Origin: Amycolatopsis decaplanina DSM 44594
Lineage (GTDB): Bacteria; Actinomycetota; Actinomycetes; Mycobacteriales; Pseudonocardiaceae
Assembly: GCF_000342005.1 (NCBI RefSeq)
Contig: NZ_AOHO01000077.1
Span: forward strand, 124,001 to 188,000
Direction of reading: 5' to 3'
Length of the DNA: 64,000 nucleotides
Of the stretch, positions 51,094 to 59,684 are shown piece by piece; the stretch's first letter is position 1; every line of letters begins with the position of its first letter. A program made the translations under genes and the position numbers. Under the pieces are notes generated by a model. That model was not told the origin of the DNA, ran no database searches, and saw only the letters and a list, made by a program, of their open reading frames with translations.

Positions 51094-52035
51094 GTGGGTG
51101 ACTCGGAGCACGAACCGGCGATGGTGCAGGCGAAGGCGTTGGTCAAGCGTTTCGGCGACTTCGAGGCCGTACGCGGGATCGACGTCGAGGTCCGCCCGGG
51201 GGAGGCGTTCGGTTTCCTCGGGCCCAACGGCGCGGGCAAGTCCTCCACCATGCGGATGATCGCGAGCGTCTCCCCGCGCACCGACGGTGACCTGCGGGTC
51301 CTCGGCATGGATCCGGACATCGAGGGGCCGAAGATCCGTGCCCGGCTCGGAGTCGTGCCGCAGCAGGACAACCTCGACACCGAGCTCACCGTCCGGCAGA
51401 ACCTGCAGATCTACGGCCGCTATTTCGGGCTCTCCCGTGCGCACGTGCGGAGCAAGGCCGAAGAGCTGATGGAGTTCGCCCAGCTCACCGACCGGGCGAA
51501 CGCGGAGGTCGATTCGCTCTCCGGCGGGATGAAGCGGCGGCTGACCATCGCGCGGTCCCTGGTCAACGACCCGGAGCTGCTCCTGCTCGACGAGCCGACC
51601 ACGGGGCTGGATCCGCAGGCCCGTCACCTGTTGTGGGACAGGCTGTTCCGGCTCAAGGCCGGCGGGACCACGCTGATCATCACCACGCACTACATGGACG
51701 AAGCGGAACAGCTCTGCGACAGGCTGGTCGTGATGGACGGCGGCCGGATCGCCGCCGAAGGTTCGCCCGCGGACCTGATCAGCCGGTACTCCACCCGCGA
51801 GGTCGTGGAGTTGCGCTTCCCGAACGGTGAGCAGGAGGCGGCCGCGAAGCAGATCGAAGGCCTCGCCGAACGCGTCGAGGTGCTGCCGGACCGTGTCCTG
51901 CTCTACACGATGACCGGCGAGGCCACCCTCGAGCAGGCGCACGCGCGCGGGCTGCGTCCTCTGTCGAGCCTGGTCCGCCGAAGTTCGCTGGAGGACGTCT
52001 TCCTCCGCCTCACCGGCCGGACGCTGGTCGACTGA
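51094..52035 (+). CDS. ABC transporter ATP-binding protein (DrrA-like)
   Basis: 313 residues. Walker A G-P-N-G-A-G-K-S-S, Q-loop V-P-Q-Q-D-N, signature L-S-G-G-M-K-R-R, Walker B L-L-L-L-D-E-P-T-T-G-L-D, H-loop T-T-H-Y. The C-terminal ~80 residues are the extension seen in DrrA/NodI-type exporters. It powers the two permeases that follow with 1-nt overlapping starts (TGATG). Substrate unknown; drug, lipid or polymer export are family possibilities. Confidence 0.93.
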   Translation: MGDSEHEPAMVQAKALVKRFGDFEAVRGIDVEVRPGEAFGFLGPNGAGKSSTMRMIASVSPRTDGDLRVLGMDPDIEGPKIRARLGVVPQQDNLDTELTVRQNLQIYGRYFGLSRAHVRSKAEELMEFAQLTDRANAEVDSLSGGMKRRLTIARSLVNDPELLLLDEPTTGLDPQARHLLWDRLFRLKAGGTTLIITTHYMDEAEQLCDRLVVMDGGRIAAEGSPADLISRYSTREVVELRFPNGEQEAAAKQIEGLAERVEVLPDRVLLYTMTGEATLEQAHARGLRPLSSLVRRSSLEDVFLRLTGRTLVD

Positions 52036-52850
52036 TGACCACAGCGCAGACGAAGGCGTCGACGGGCCGCGTGGTCTCGCGCTGGGCGGGAGCCTGGCTG
52101 CGGGTCGAGGGTCATTGGATGTGGTACCGCCGGTACTGGGTGTCCACTCTGTATTCGACGGGCCTGCAGCCGGTGCTGTTCCTGGCCGCGATGGGGCTCG
52201 GGTTCGGCTCGCAGGTCCAGGCGGGCGCGGCCACGGGCGGGTTCTCGTACCTGGAGTACGTCGCCCCCGCGCTGCTCGTGGCCGGCGCGGCACAGCTGGC
52301 GGTGGGCGAGTCCAGCTACCCGGTGCTGTCGGGTTTCAAGTGGCAGCAGGACTACATCGCCGTCACCGCCACCCCGATCACGCCGGGGCAGGTGCTCGGC
52401 AGCCAGATCATGTGGGTGAGCCTGCGGCTGACCCTGGCGGGCACGATCTACGCGGTCATCGCGGCGCTTTTCGGATCCTGGACGAGCTTCGGCGTGCCCG
52501 CCGTCGTCCTGATCGGGACGCTCACCGGCATCGCGTGCGGCACCCCGGTGATGGCGCTGGCCGCGACCACCTACGACGAGGGCACCCGGTTCGGTCTGGT
52601 GTTCCGGTTCATCCTGATCCCGATGACGTTGTTCTCCGGCACGTTCTTCCCGATCGCCGAACTGCCGGCCCCGCTGAGGTGGATCGCCTGGTTTTCCCCG
52701 CTGTGGCACGGCAACGAGGCCGCCAGGGCGGTCAGCCTCGGCACCGTCGGGCCGCTCGCCACGCTGGGCCACCTCGCCTTCCTGGTCGTGCTGGCCGGCG
52801 TGGGCTGGGCGCTGGCGCACAAGTACTTCTACCGACGGCTGGTGGTCTGA
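52035..52850 (+). CDS. ABC-2 type transporter permease, subunit 1
   Basis: 271 residues with six predicted helices and the ABC-2 signature region F-R-F-I-L-I-P-M-T-L-F-S-G-T-F-F-P near residue 190. Starts within the stop of the ATPase gene (TGATG). Forms a heterodimer with the next gene product. Confidence 0.92.
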   Translation: MTTAQTKASTGRVVSRWAGAWLRVEGHWMWYRRYWVSTLYSTGLQPVLFLAAMGLGFGSQVQAGAATGGFSYLEYVAPALLVAGAAQLAVGESSYPVLSGFKWQQDYIAVTATPITPGQVLGSQIMWVSLRLTLAGTIYAVIAALFGSWTSFGVPAVVLIGTLTGIACGTPVMALAATTYDEGTRFGLVFRFILIPMTLFSGTFFPIAELPAPLRWIAWFSPLWHGNEAARAVSLGTVGPLATLGHLAFLVVLAGVGWALAHKYFYRRLVV

Positions 52851-53692
52851 TGGCAGTCCTCACCGAAGCGCTGCGACGTGGAAAGCCGAGGCGTGGGGTG
52901 CTGCTGCGCGTCCTGCCGTCCGCGTTGTACAGCGGCCGGTCGACGGCGGTGCTGGAGCGGACCTTCCTGACGTATTCGCACGCCTGGATGCTGTTCGTGT
53001 CCGGCGTCTTCGAGCCGCTGTTCTACCTGATGGCCTTCCAGCTCGGTTTCGGCAAGCTCGTCGGCGAGGTCGTCGGGCCCGGCGGCCAGGCGATGAGCTA
53101 CGTCGCCTTCGTCGCGCCCGGCCTGCTGGCGGCGTCGGCGATGAACGGCGCGATCCTCGACTCGACGTACAACCTGTTCTTCAAGCTGAAGTACGCCAAG
53201 CTGTACGACGCCATGCTCGCCACCCCGATCGGGCCGCTGGACATCGCGCTCGGCGAGGTCGGGTGGTCGGTGCTGCGCGGCGGGATCTACTCGGCGACCT
53301 TCCTCGGCGTGATGACCGTGATGGGGCTGCCCGGGTCGTGGTGGGCCCTGCTGATGATCCCGGCGGCGCTGCTGATCGCGATGGCGTTCTCGGCCATCGG
53401 CATCGTGCTGGTGACCTTCCTGCGGTCGGTGTCGCAGTTCGACTACATCAACCTCGTGCTGATGCCGCTGTTCCTGTTCTCCACGACGTTCTACCCGCTT
53501 TCGGTCTACCCGGGGGCGATCCAATGGATCGTGCAGATCTTCCCGCTGTACCACGGGATCGAGCTGATGCGCGGCCTCTCGGTCGGCGTGCTGTCGTGGG
53601 GCATGGTCGGCAACGTGGCGTACCTGCTGGCGCTGGCGGCGGTCGGGATCTACGCGTCCTCGAAGCGGTTCGGCAAGCTCCTGCTGCGCTGA
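52850..53692 (+). CDS. ABC-2 type transporter permease, subunit 2
   Basis: 280 residues, six predicted helices, with L-M-P-L-F-L-F-S-T-T-F-Y-P-L matching the same ABC-2 motif as subunit 1. TGATG junction with the gene before it. Compared with subunit 1 it has a longer basic N-terminal tail. It converges on the subtilase gene. Confidence 0.92.
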   Translation: MAVLTEALRRGKPRRGVLLRVLPSALYSGRSTAVLERTFLTYSHAWMLFVSGVFEPLFYLMAFQLGFGKLVGEVVGPGGQAMSYVAFVAPGLLAASAMNGAILDSTYNLFFKLKYAKLYDAMLATPIGPLDIALGEVGWSVLRGGIYSATFLGVMTVMGLPGSWWALLMIPAALLIAMAFSAIGIVLVTFLRSVSQFDYINLVLMPLFLFSTTFYPLSVYPGAIQWIVQIFPLYHGIELMRGLSVGVLSWGMVGNVAYLLALAAVGIYASSKRFGKLLLR

Positions 53693-53731
53693 CCCTCATC
53701 GCGCGAGTGGTCACCTGCTTGAGGGGAAGGG

Positions 53732-55162
53732 TCACCGCGCCGGGTTCGAGCCTGTCCGCCGGGGCGCCACCGCGGCCAGCGCGTCGACCATCCCGTGCCC
53801 GTAGAAGCCGTTGAACCCCGCGTACCCGGTGCAGTACGCGTCCTGAGAGCCGTCACCGGTCAGGTCGTAGTCGGCGGGACACGCGATCGGGGTGGCCTGG
53901 GCGTCCAGCGTCCGCCTCAGCTGGCGGGCGCTGTAGCCGGGGTGCTTCGAAGCGAGCAACGCCGCGACACCGGCGACGTGCGGCGCCGCCATCGACGTCC
54001 CGCACAGCGGCGCGTACCCGCCGGGAACGGTCGAAAGCACGCACCGCCCGGCCTCGCCGCCGGGAGCGGTCACGTCGATCACGCCCAGCCCGTACGAGCT
54101 GTAGCCGGCCTTGACCCGCTCCTCGCTCACCGACGACACCGCGACGACGTCACGCAGGCCGGCGGGCAGCGCCTGGCAGCCATCGGACTGGGGCCGGGTA
54201 CCCGAGCGCGGTGACGGCACCAGCCCGGCGGCCTCGTTGGTCGCGGCCGCGATGTTGAGGGTGCCTGCCGAGGTCGCGTACTCGACGGCGCGGGCCATGA
54301 CCTCGTTCACCACGCCCCGTTTGTCGTTGTGGGCGCACGAGAGCGACCACGGATCGACGAAGTAGCTGCTGTTCGTCACCGCCATGCCCTGTGAAGCGGC
54401 CCACATCAGCCCGCAGACGGCGGCTTCGGGGTCGGCGTACCCGCGGTCGTCGATCACCTTCACCGAGGCGATCCGCACGCCGGGCGCCACCCCGCTGACG
54501 CCTTTGCCGTCGTCGGCCGCGGCGATGATCCCCGCGACATGGGTGCCGTGCACCGACGTCGTCGCGGTCCAGTTCCGGTCCGGCGCGCCGGTCAGGCAGC
54601 CCGCGGACTTGCCGGGGTCGAGGGCGCTCGCCAATTCGGGGTGAGTGGAGTCGACGCCGGAGTCGAGGACGCCGACGACGACGTCCCGGCTGCCCGGCTC
54701 GATCACGCGGGCCTTGTCGGCGCCGATCGCGCGCATGTCCCACTGCTCGCCGGTACGGTCGGCGGACGGCACCTTCGCCGGATCCGTCGGTTCGAGTTCG
54801 GCGCGGGCGGGCGCGGACCTGGCGGGTGACGTGTCGTTGGCCCGCTGCATCGCCAGCCGTTCCGCCTGCGCGCTGAACGCGGCGGCCGGCCGGACCAGTT
54901 CGGCGAAGTCCCGGTCGGCCGAGGTCGCCACGGCCACCGCGATCTGCGGATAGTAGATCGTCGTGCTGCCGCAGCCGCCGGCGACGGCCGCCCTGGCCTC
55001 GGCCTCGGAAGTGTCCCTGTCGAAGGCGACGACGTAACGCAGCGCCCGTCCCTGGGGATGACACGAGGGCTCTGCCTCGGCCGTCGCGACGGCGGCGACC
55101 GAGCCGCAGAACACCACCAAGGCGCACACGGCCGCTCGCAGGGATCGCCCCAGCAGGGACAC
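53732..55162 (-). CDS. Secreted S8 (subtilisin-like) serine peptidase
   Basis: 476 residues. Signal peptide (~1-30). Propeptide region ~35-135. Catalytic triad Asp167 (G-V-L-D-S-G-V-D), His205 (V-H-G-T-H-V-A-G) and Ser389 (C-G-T-S-M-A-A-P-H), with the oxyanion Asn in A-A-A-T-N-E-A. No C-terminal membrane anchor is present, unlike mycosins. GTG 55162 follows GGGAGG. Freely secreted protease is the likely role. Confidence 0.92.
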   Translation of the reverse strand: MSLLGRSLRAAVCALVVFCGSVAAVATAEAEPSCHPQGRALRYVVAFDRDTSEAEARAAVAGGCGSTTIYYPQIAVAVATSADRDFAELVRPAAAFSAQAERLAMQRANDTSPARSAPARAELEPTDPAKVPSADRTGEQWDMRAIGADKARVIEPGSRDVVVGVLDSGVDSTHPELASALDPGKSAGCLTGAPDRNWTATTSVHGTHVAGIIAAADDGKGVSGVAPGVRIASVKVIDDRGYADPEAAVCGLMWAASQGMAVTNSSYFVDPWSLSCAHNDKRGVVNEVMARAVEYATSAGTLNIAAATNEAAGLVPSPRSGTRPQSDGCQALPAGLRDVVAVSSVSEERVKAGYSSYGLGVIDVTAPGGEAGRCVLSTVPGGYAPLCGTSMAAPHVAGVAALLASKHPGYSARQLRRTLDAQATPIACPADYDLTGDGSQDAYCTGYAGFNGFYGHGMVDALAAVAPRRTGSNPAR

Positions 55163-55697
55163 CGGACCTCCCACCGGAGAACAGAGGACATCGGGGGCAC
55201 CGCTGTCTGGGCTGGGCTGGACTTCGGTACCCCCGAGCGGCACGCTAGCCACCCTCGGCCGGGTCGACAAGCTCTCACGCGAAGTTCGCTCGGCCGGTGG
55301 CCGCGGCGCGCCCGCGAGCCAGGTCTGTGGCACCGAGTACACCGGAGTGGGGCCGGGGTGTGGGATACTCGCGGTGGCCGCTGGCCGACGGGCACACGTG
55401 AGAGGTGGCGCTCGCGGTCTCGTGGCCCGGTGGTGTGCTGCACATCCTCCACACGCGTCGCCGCTGCATGCGGCTCGACGACGTGGCGGGCGGCCCGATG
55501 TCGCGAACGTGGCCAGCGCTCCGCCGAGCAGACCTTCAGCCGTATGCGGCGCCCGGACAACCCCGGCGCCGTCGCGGTGCAGGGCAAGGATTCCCGCTGC
55601 TGGTGACCACCACGGCGGAACGAACAGAAAGGGGCCCCTGCGCGGCCGCGTCGAGCCGGTGTGAGCCAGCCGACGCGCCCGGGGGCGGAGGAGATAT
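55163..55697 (+). other. 535-bp region with long rne leader
   Basis: No convincing gene. A GATACT -10-like element with an upstream TG (55361-55369) would give a leader of about 320 nt before the rne ATG. Long, structured leaders are known for RNase E genes and serve feedback control in other bacteria. The rest carries the upstream side of the divergent subtilase promoter. Confidence 0.4.
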
Positions 55698-58600
55698 ATG
55701 TCGAACGCGGACACACCCGCCGTCACCGGCGGGAATACCGCCACACCCATCGCAGGCCAGCTGGCCGAGCTGCCTCCCCGGATCCGGGTGCACGCCTTGG
55801 CGAAGCTGCTGGGATCCAACAGCCGTGAACTGATGGCCAAGCTCGGTGAGCTCGGCGAGACCGTCCGCAGCGCGCAGTCCAGCGTCACCCGCGATGTGGC
55901 CATCAAGCTCGCCGAAGCCCTCGCCGGCGGAGACGAGCCCGAGACCGCCGAGGCGGCCCCTGTCGCCGAGGCGCCCGTCGCCGAGACGCCGGCGGCTCCC
56001 GAGGTCAAGGCCGAGGCGAAGCCCGAAGCCGAGCCGGAGCCCGCTCCCCAGGCGGAGGCCCCTTCGCGGCGTGTTCCGCCCGCGCTGGCCGCCCCGGTGA
56101 CCCCGGAGCCGCCGCAGCCGACGACCAGGCCCGCGAAGGCCGCCGTGCACGTCCCGGTGTTCGCCGCGCCGTCGCCGGTGTTCCTGCCGCCGGAGCCCGT
56201 CGCGGCGAAGCCGGCCCGCAAGCCGGAGCCTGCCTTCACCCCGACCGAAGAGACCGTTTCCGACGAGGACGAGACGCAGACCGAGCAGGCCGAGGGCCAC
56301 GGCACCGACGATGACGGTGACGACGCCAACGGCCGTCGCCGCCGTCGTCGCGGACGTCGTGGTCGCGGCCGGGGCAAGGGCGGCGACGAGAACTCGGCCG
56401 AGTCCGAGAACGAAGACGAGCAGTCCTCCGAGGCCCCGCGCGGCCGTCAGCAGCGTGCGAAGGACAAGGATGCCGAGGCCGAAGAGGCCGGAGCCGAGAC
56501 CACCGAAGAGGCGTCCGCCGAGTCCGATTCGGACAATGACGGTGATTCGGACACTGGCAGCAAGCGCCGCCGTCGTCGCCGCCGTCGCAAGGGCGGGGAC
56601 GACGACAACGCCGAGGCCACCAGCGACGACCCGCCCAACACGGTCGTCCACGTGCGCCAGGGCAAGGCCGCCGAGACCGAGCGTCCCGCCAGGGACGAGG
56701 TCCGCAGCGTGCGCGGCTCGACCCGGCTCGAGGCCAAGCGCCAGCGCCGCCGGGACGGCCGCGAGGCGGGTCGTCGTCGTGCGCCGATCCTGTCCGAGGC
56801 CGAGTTCCTCGCCCGCCGCGAGTCGGTCGAGCGCACCATGGTCGTCGCCGAGAAGGGCGAGTCCACGCAGATCGGCGTGCTCGAGGACGGCGTCCTGTGC
56901 GAGCACTTCGTGACCTCGTCGGGCACCGGCTCGATCGTCGGCAACGTGTACCTCGGCCGCGTGCAGAACGTGCTGCCGTCGATGGAGGCCGCCTTCATCG
57001 ACATCGGCCGCGGCCGCAACGCCGTGCTCTACGCCGGTGAGGTCGACTGGGACGCCGCCGGTCTCGAGGGCAAGGCCCGCAAGATCGAGCAGGCGCTCTC
57101 CACCGGCGACTCCGTGCTGGTCCAGGTCACCAAGGACCCGGTCGGGCACAAGGGTGCCCGGCTGACCACGCAGATCTCGCTGCCGGGCCGTTTCCTGGTC
57201 TACGTGCCCGCGGGCGGTGCCACCGGCATTTCCCGGAAGCTCCCGGAGAACGAGCGCCGCCGCCTGAAGGACATCCTCAAGCGCATCGTCCCCGAGGACG
57301 CCGGTGTGATCATCCGCACCGCGTCCGAGGGCATCAGCGAGGAGGAGCTGGACCGTGACGTCCGCCGCCTCAAGGCGCAGTGGGACGTCATCAAGGAGAA
57401 GGCCGAAGCCGGCAACGGCGGCAAGAAGAACAGCGCCCCGGTCATGCTCTACGAAGAGCCGGACCTGCTGGTCAAGGTCGTGCGCGACCTGTTCACCGAG
57501 GACTTCGCCAAGCTGGAGATCCAGGGCGACAAGGCCTGGGACACCATCTACAACTACGTGCAGCACGTGGCACCGGACCTGGCCGACAGGGTCAAGCGGT
57601 ACACGGGCACCGGTTCGGCCTTCGCCGACCATCGGATCGACGAGCAGATCACCAAGGCGCTGGACCGCAAGGTCTGGCTGCCCTCGGGTGGTTACCTGGT
57701 CATCGACCGCACCGAAGCGATGACGGTCATCGACGTCAACACCGGCAAGTTCACCGGATCGGGTGGCAACCTCGAGGAGACGGTGACCAGGAACAACCTG
57801 GAGTCGGCGGAGGAGATCGTCCGCCAGCTCCGGCTCCGGGACATCGGCGGCATCATCGTCATCGACTTCATCGACATGGTGCTCGAATCCAACCGTGAGC
57901 TGGTGCTGCGGCGCCTGACCGAATGCCTCGGCCGCGACCGCACCCGCCACCAGGTCGCCGAGGTCACCTCGCTCGGCCTGGTGCAGATGACCCGAAAGAA
58001 GATCGGCACCGGGCTGCTCGAGGCGTTCTCGACGCCGTGTGAGCACTGCAAGGGCCGCGGCGTGGTCGTCTCGACCGAGCCGCAGCGCACCGGTGGCGGT
58101 GGCAACGGTCACAACCACGGCGGCGGCGGTGGCGGCAAGGAGCAGGGCTCCCGCCGGTCCCGCGGCCGGGGCAAGGGCGAGGACCAGGGGCAGAACGAGC
58201 CCGCCGCGGCGAAGGCCGAGGCTCCGCAGGCGTCCGGTCAGCGCGAGTCGGTGGTTTCGGCGGTCCAGGCCGTGGCCAACGCCACCAAGGCGGCCAAGGG
58301 TGAGCACTCGCACGAGGTCGCCGAGGAGGTCGCGCTCAACGGCCACGCCCCCCAGGCGGCGGAGCAGCCCGTTGAGCCGGCGAGGGAGACTGAGAAGGCT
58401 GCAGGGTCTTCGGAGCCCGTTGCCGAAGCGACCGTCGAGCAGGCGGCCGAGGCGGCGGCGGAGCCGGTTCCGGAGCCGGTCGCCGAGGCGCCCGCGACCG
58501 AACTCGCCGGTGAACCGGTGACGACTTCGGCCGATGAGGCTCCGGCCGTGCGGGAAGAAGAGATCGCCGTCGTCGCGGAGTCGGGCCCGGAGCCCGAAGC

Positions 58601-58799
58601 ACCCGAGATTCCGGTGACTCCTGAGGCTGTTGTGACGGAAGAGGTTTCCGAGCCCGACGTCCCGGCGGCTCAGGAGGAAACCGAACCCGAGGTGGACGTC
58701 CCGGCCCCGGCCGTGCGCTCCACCACGCGCCGTCGTCCGCGACGGGCGGCCTCGCGGCCGGCCGGTCCGCCGGTCAAGGCGTCGGAAAAGAGCCAGTGA
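55698..58799 (+). CDS. rne: Ribonuclease E/G family endoribonuclease
   Basis: 1033 residues. Residues ~25-75 form an IF2_N-like domain. Then come a Pro/Ala/Glu-rich arm and an Arg-rich R-G-R-R-G-R-G-R-G segment. The catalytic core (~350-790) has the S1 domain, the DNase-I-like site I-D-V-N-T-G-K-F-T-G (~680), and the zinc-link C-E-H-C-K-G-R-G (~780). A long acidic Glu/Pro/Ala-rich tail ends the protein. The order of arms around the core is the actinobacterial RNase E/G arrangement. It starts rRNA, tRNA and mRNA processing. ATG follows GGAGGAG. Confidence 0.95.
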   Translation: MSNADTPAVTGGNTATPIAGQLAELPPRIRVHALAKLLGSNSRELMAKLGELGETVRSAQSSVTRDVAIKLAEALAGGDEPETAEAAPVAEAPVAETPAAPEVKAEAKPEAEPEPAPQAEAPSRRVPPALAAPVTPEPPQPTTRPAKAAVHVPVFAAPSPVFLPPEPVAAKPARKPEPAFTPTEETVSDEDETQTEQAEGHGTDDDGDDANGRRRRRRGRRGRGRGKGGDENSAESENEDEQSSEAPRGRQQRAKDKDAEAEEAGAETTEEASAESDSDNDGDSDTGSKRRRRRRRRKGGDDDNAEATSDDPPNTVVHVRQGKAAETERPARDEVRSVRGSTRLEAKRQRRRDGREAGRRRAPILSEAEFLARRESVERTMVVAEKGESTQIGVLEDGVLCEHFVTSSGTGSIVGNVYLGRVQNVLPSMEAAFIDIGRGRNAVLYAGEVDWDAAGLEGKARKIEQALSTGDSVLVQVTKDPVGHKGARLTTQISLPGRFLVYVPAGGATGISRKLPENERRRLKDILKRIVPEDAGVIIRTASEGISEEELDRDVRRLKAQWDVIKEKAEAGNGGKKNSAPVMLYEEPDLLVKVVRDLFTEDFAKLEIQGDKAWDTIYNYVQHVAPDLADRVKRYTGTGSAFADHRIDEQITKALDRKVWLPSGGYLVIDRTEAMTVIDVNTGKFTGSGGNLEETVTRNNLESAEEIVRQLRLRDIGGIIVIDFIDMVLESNRELVLRRLTECLGRDRTRHQVAEVTSLGLVQMTRKKIGTGLLEAFSTPCEHCKGRGVVVSTEPQRTGGGGNGHNHGGGGGGKEQGSRRSRGRGKGEDQGQNEPAAAKAEAPQASGQRESVVSAVQAVANATKAAKGEHSHEVAEEVALNGHAPQAAEQPVEPARETEKAAGSSEPVAEATVEQAAEAAAEPVPEPVAEAPATELAGEPVTTSADEAPAVREEEIAVVAESGPEPEAPEIPVTPEAVVTEEVSEPDVPAAQEETEPEVDVPAPAVRSTTRRRPRRAASRPAGPPVKASEKSQ

Positions 58800-58806
58800 A
58801 CACCTA

Positions 58807-58840
58807 GGGGCACCCCGGTGTGATCGCACCGGGGAGCCCC
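58807..58840 (+). terminator. Hairpin terminator after rne
   Basis: GGGGC-A-CCCCGGTG ... CACCGGGG-A-GCCCC around TGATCG: 13 paired bases with one A-A mismatch, 7 nt after the stop. Confidence 0.75.
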
Positions 58841-58964
58841 ACGTAACCTGTAGAACGGCCCGCCACCTAGAGCGGGCACCTTGCGCAGCACCTGGACCAC
58901 CGAGAATTCTCTGTGGGCCGGTCACGCAAGCCCCCACCCGTTGTCGAGTAAGCAGGAGACTTCC

Positions 58965-59279
58965 GTGTCGGCGTACGCGATCGTCAAGACTGGCGGCAAG
59001 CAGTACAAGGTGGCCGTCGGCGACGTCGTCGAGGTCGAGAAGCTCGAAGGCGAGCCGGGTACCGAGCACACCTTCCCCGCAGTCCTTTTTGTGGACGGTG
59101 GCGACGTCACCACGGACGCCGACGCGCTGGCGAAGGTCTCGGTCACCGGCAAGGTCGTCGAGCAGACCAAGGGTCCGAAGATCCGGATCCACAAGTTCAA
59201 GAACAAGACCGGCTACCACAAGCGCCAGGGTCACCGGCAGAAGCTGACCCGCGTCGAGGTCACCGGCATCTCCAAGTAG
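58965..59279 (+). CDS. rplU: 50S ribosomal protein L21
   Basis: 104 residues, full length. N-terminus A-I-V-K-T-G-G-K-Q-Y-K-V and the rRNA-binding K-F-K-N-K-T-G-Y-H-K-R-Q-G-H-R-Q. GTG start after AGCAGGAG. First gene of rplU-rpmA; a leader of about 120 nt may hold the usual L21 control region, but I cannot define it. Confidence 0.97.
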   Translation: MSAYAIVKTGGKQYKVAVGDVVEVEKLEGEPGTEHTFPAVLFVDGGDVTTDADALAKVSVTGKVVEQTKGPKIRIHKFKNKTGYHKRQGHRQKLTRVEVTGISK

Positions 59280-59317
59280 GACTTTCTCCGGATCTTCGTC
59301 AGAAAGAGGATTGAGCC

Positions 59318-59575
59318 ATGGCTCACAAGAAGGGTGCGTCCAGCTCCCGCAACGGTCGCGATTCGAACGCGCAGCGACTGGGCGTCAAGCGCTACGGCGG
59401 TCAGGAAGTCAACGCGGGCGAGATCCTGATCCGCCAGCGTGGCACCAAGTTCCACCCCGGCGTGAACGTCGGCCGTGGCGGCGACGACACGCTGTTCGCG
59501 CTGGCCGCCGGTGCGGTCCAGTTCGGCGAAAAGCGTGGCCGCAAGACGGTCAACATCGTGCCGACCGAAGCCTGA
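59318..59575 (+). CDS. rpmA: 50S ribosomal protein L27
   Basis: 85 residues. M-A-H-K-K-G start with no Firmicute-type processed extension, then S-S-R-N-G-R-D-S and F-H-P-G-x-N-V-G. The N-terminus reaches the peptidyl-transferase centre. It lies 38 nt after rplU and is closed by a strong terminator. Confidence 0.97.
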   Translation: MAHKKGASSSRNGRDSNAQRLGVKRYGGQEVNAGEILIRQRGTKFHPGVNVGRGGDDTLFALAAGAVQFGEKRGRKTVNIVPTEA

Positions 59576-59602
59576 GTTCCGGCTTCGAGTTAGAACCTCT
59601 GA

Positions 59603-59648
59603 CGAGGGGTGGGGCCGGAATATCCGGGCCCACCCCTCGTTTGTTTTG
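59603..59648 (+). terminator. Rho-independent terminator after rpmA
   Basis: Arms CGAGGGGTGGG / CCCACCCCTCG with an inner CCGG/CCGG extension (59603-59639), followed by TTTGTTTTG. This is the clearest classical terminator of the window. Confidence 0.9.
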
Positions 59649-59684
59649 TGTATCCCCTTTTTCGCGAGTGAATAGAGGCAAGTC

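Noticed and set aside
53742..53770. tRNA T-arm-like string (GGTTCGAGCC)
   Set aside because: It lies in the 3' end of the subtilase gene and there is no acceptor stem or anticodon arm around it.
55536..59234. Very long minus-strand open frame opposite rne and rplU
   Set aside because: It is antisense to well-supported genes. Long antisense frames arise from high-GC codon bias, and its product is low-complexity Arg/Gly/Leu with no domain.
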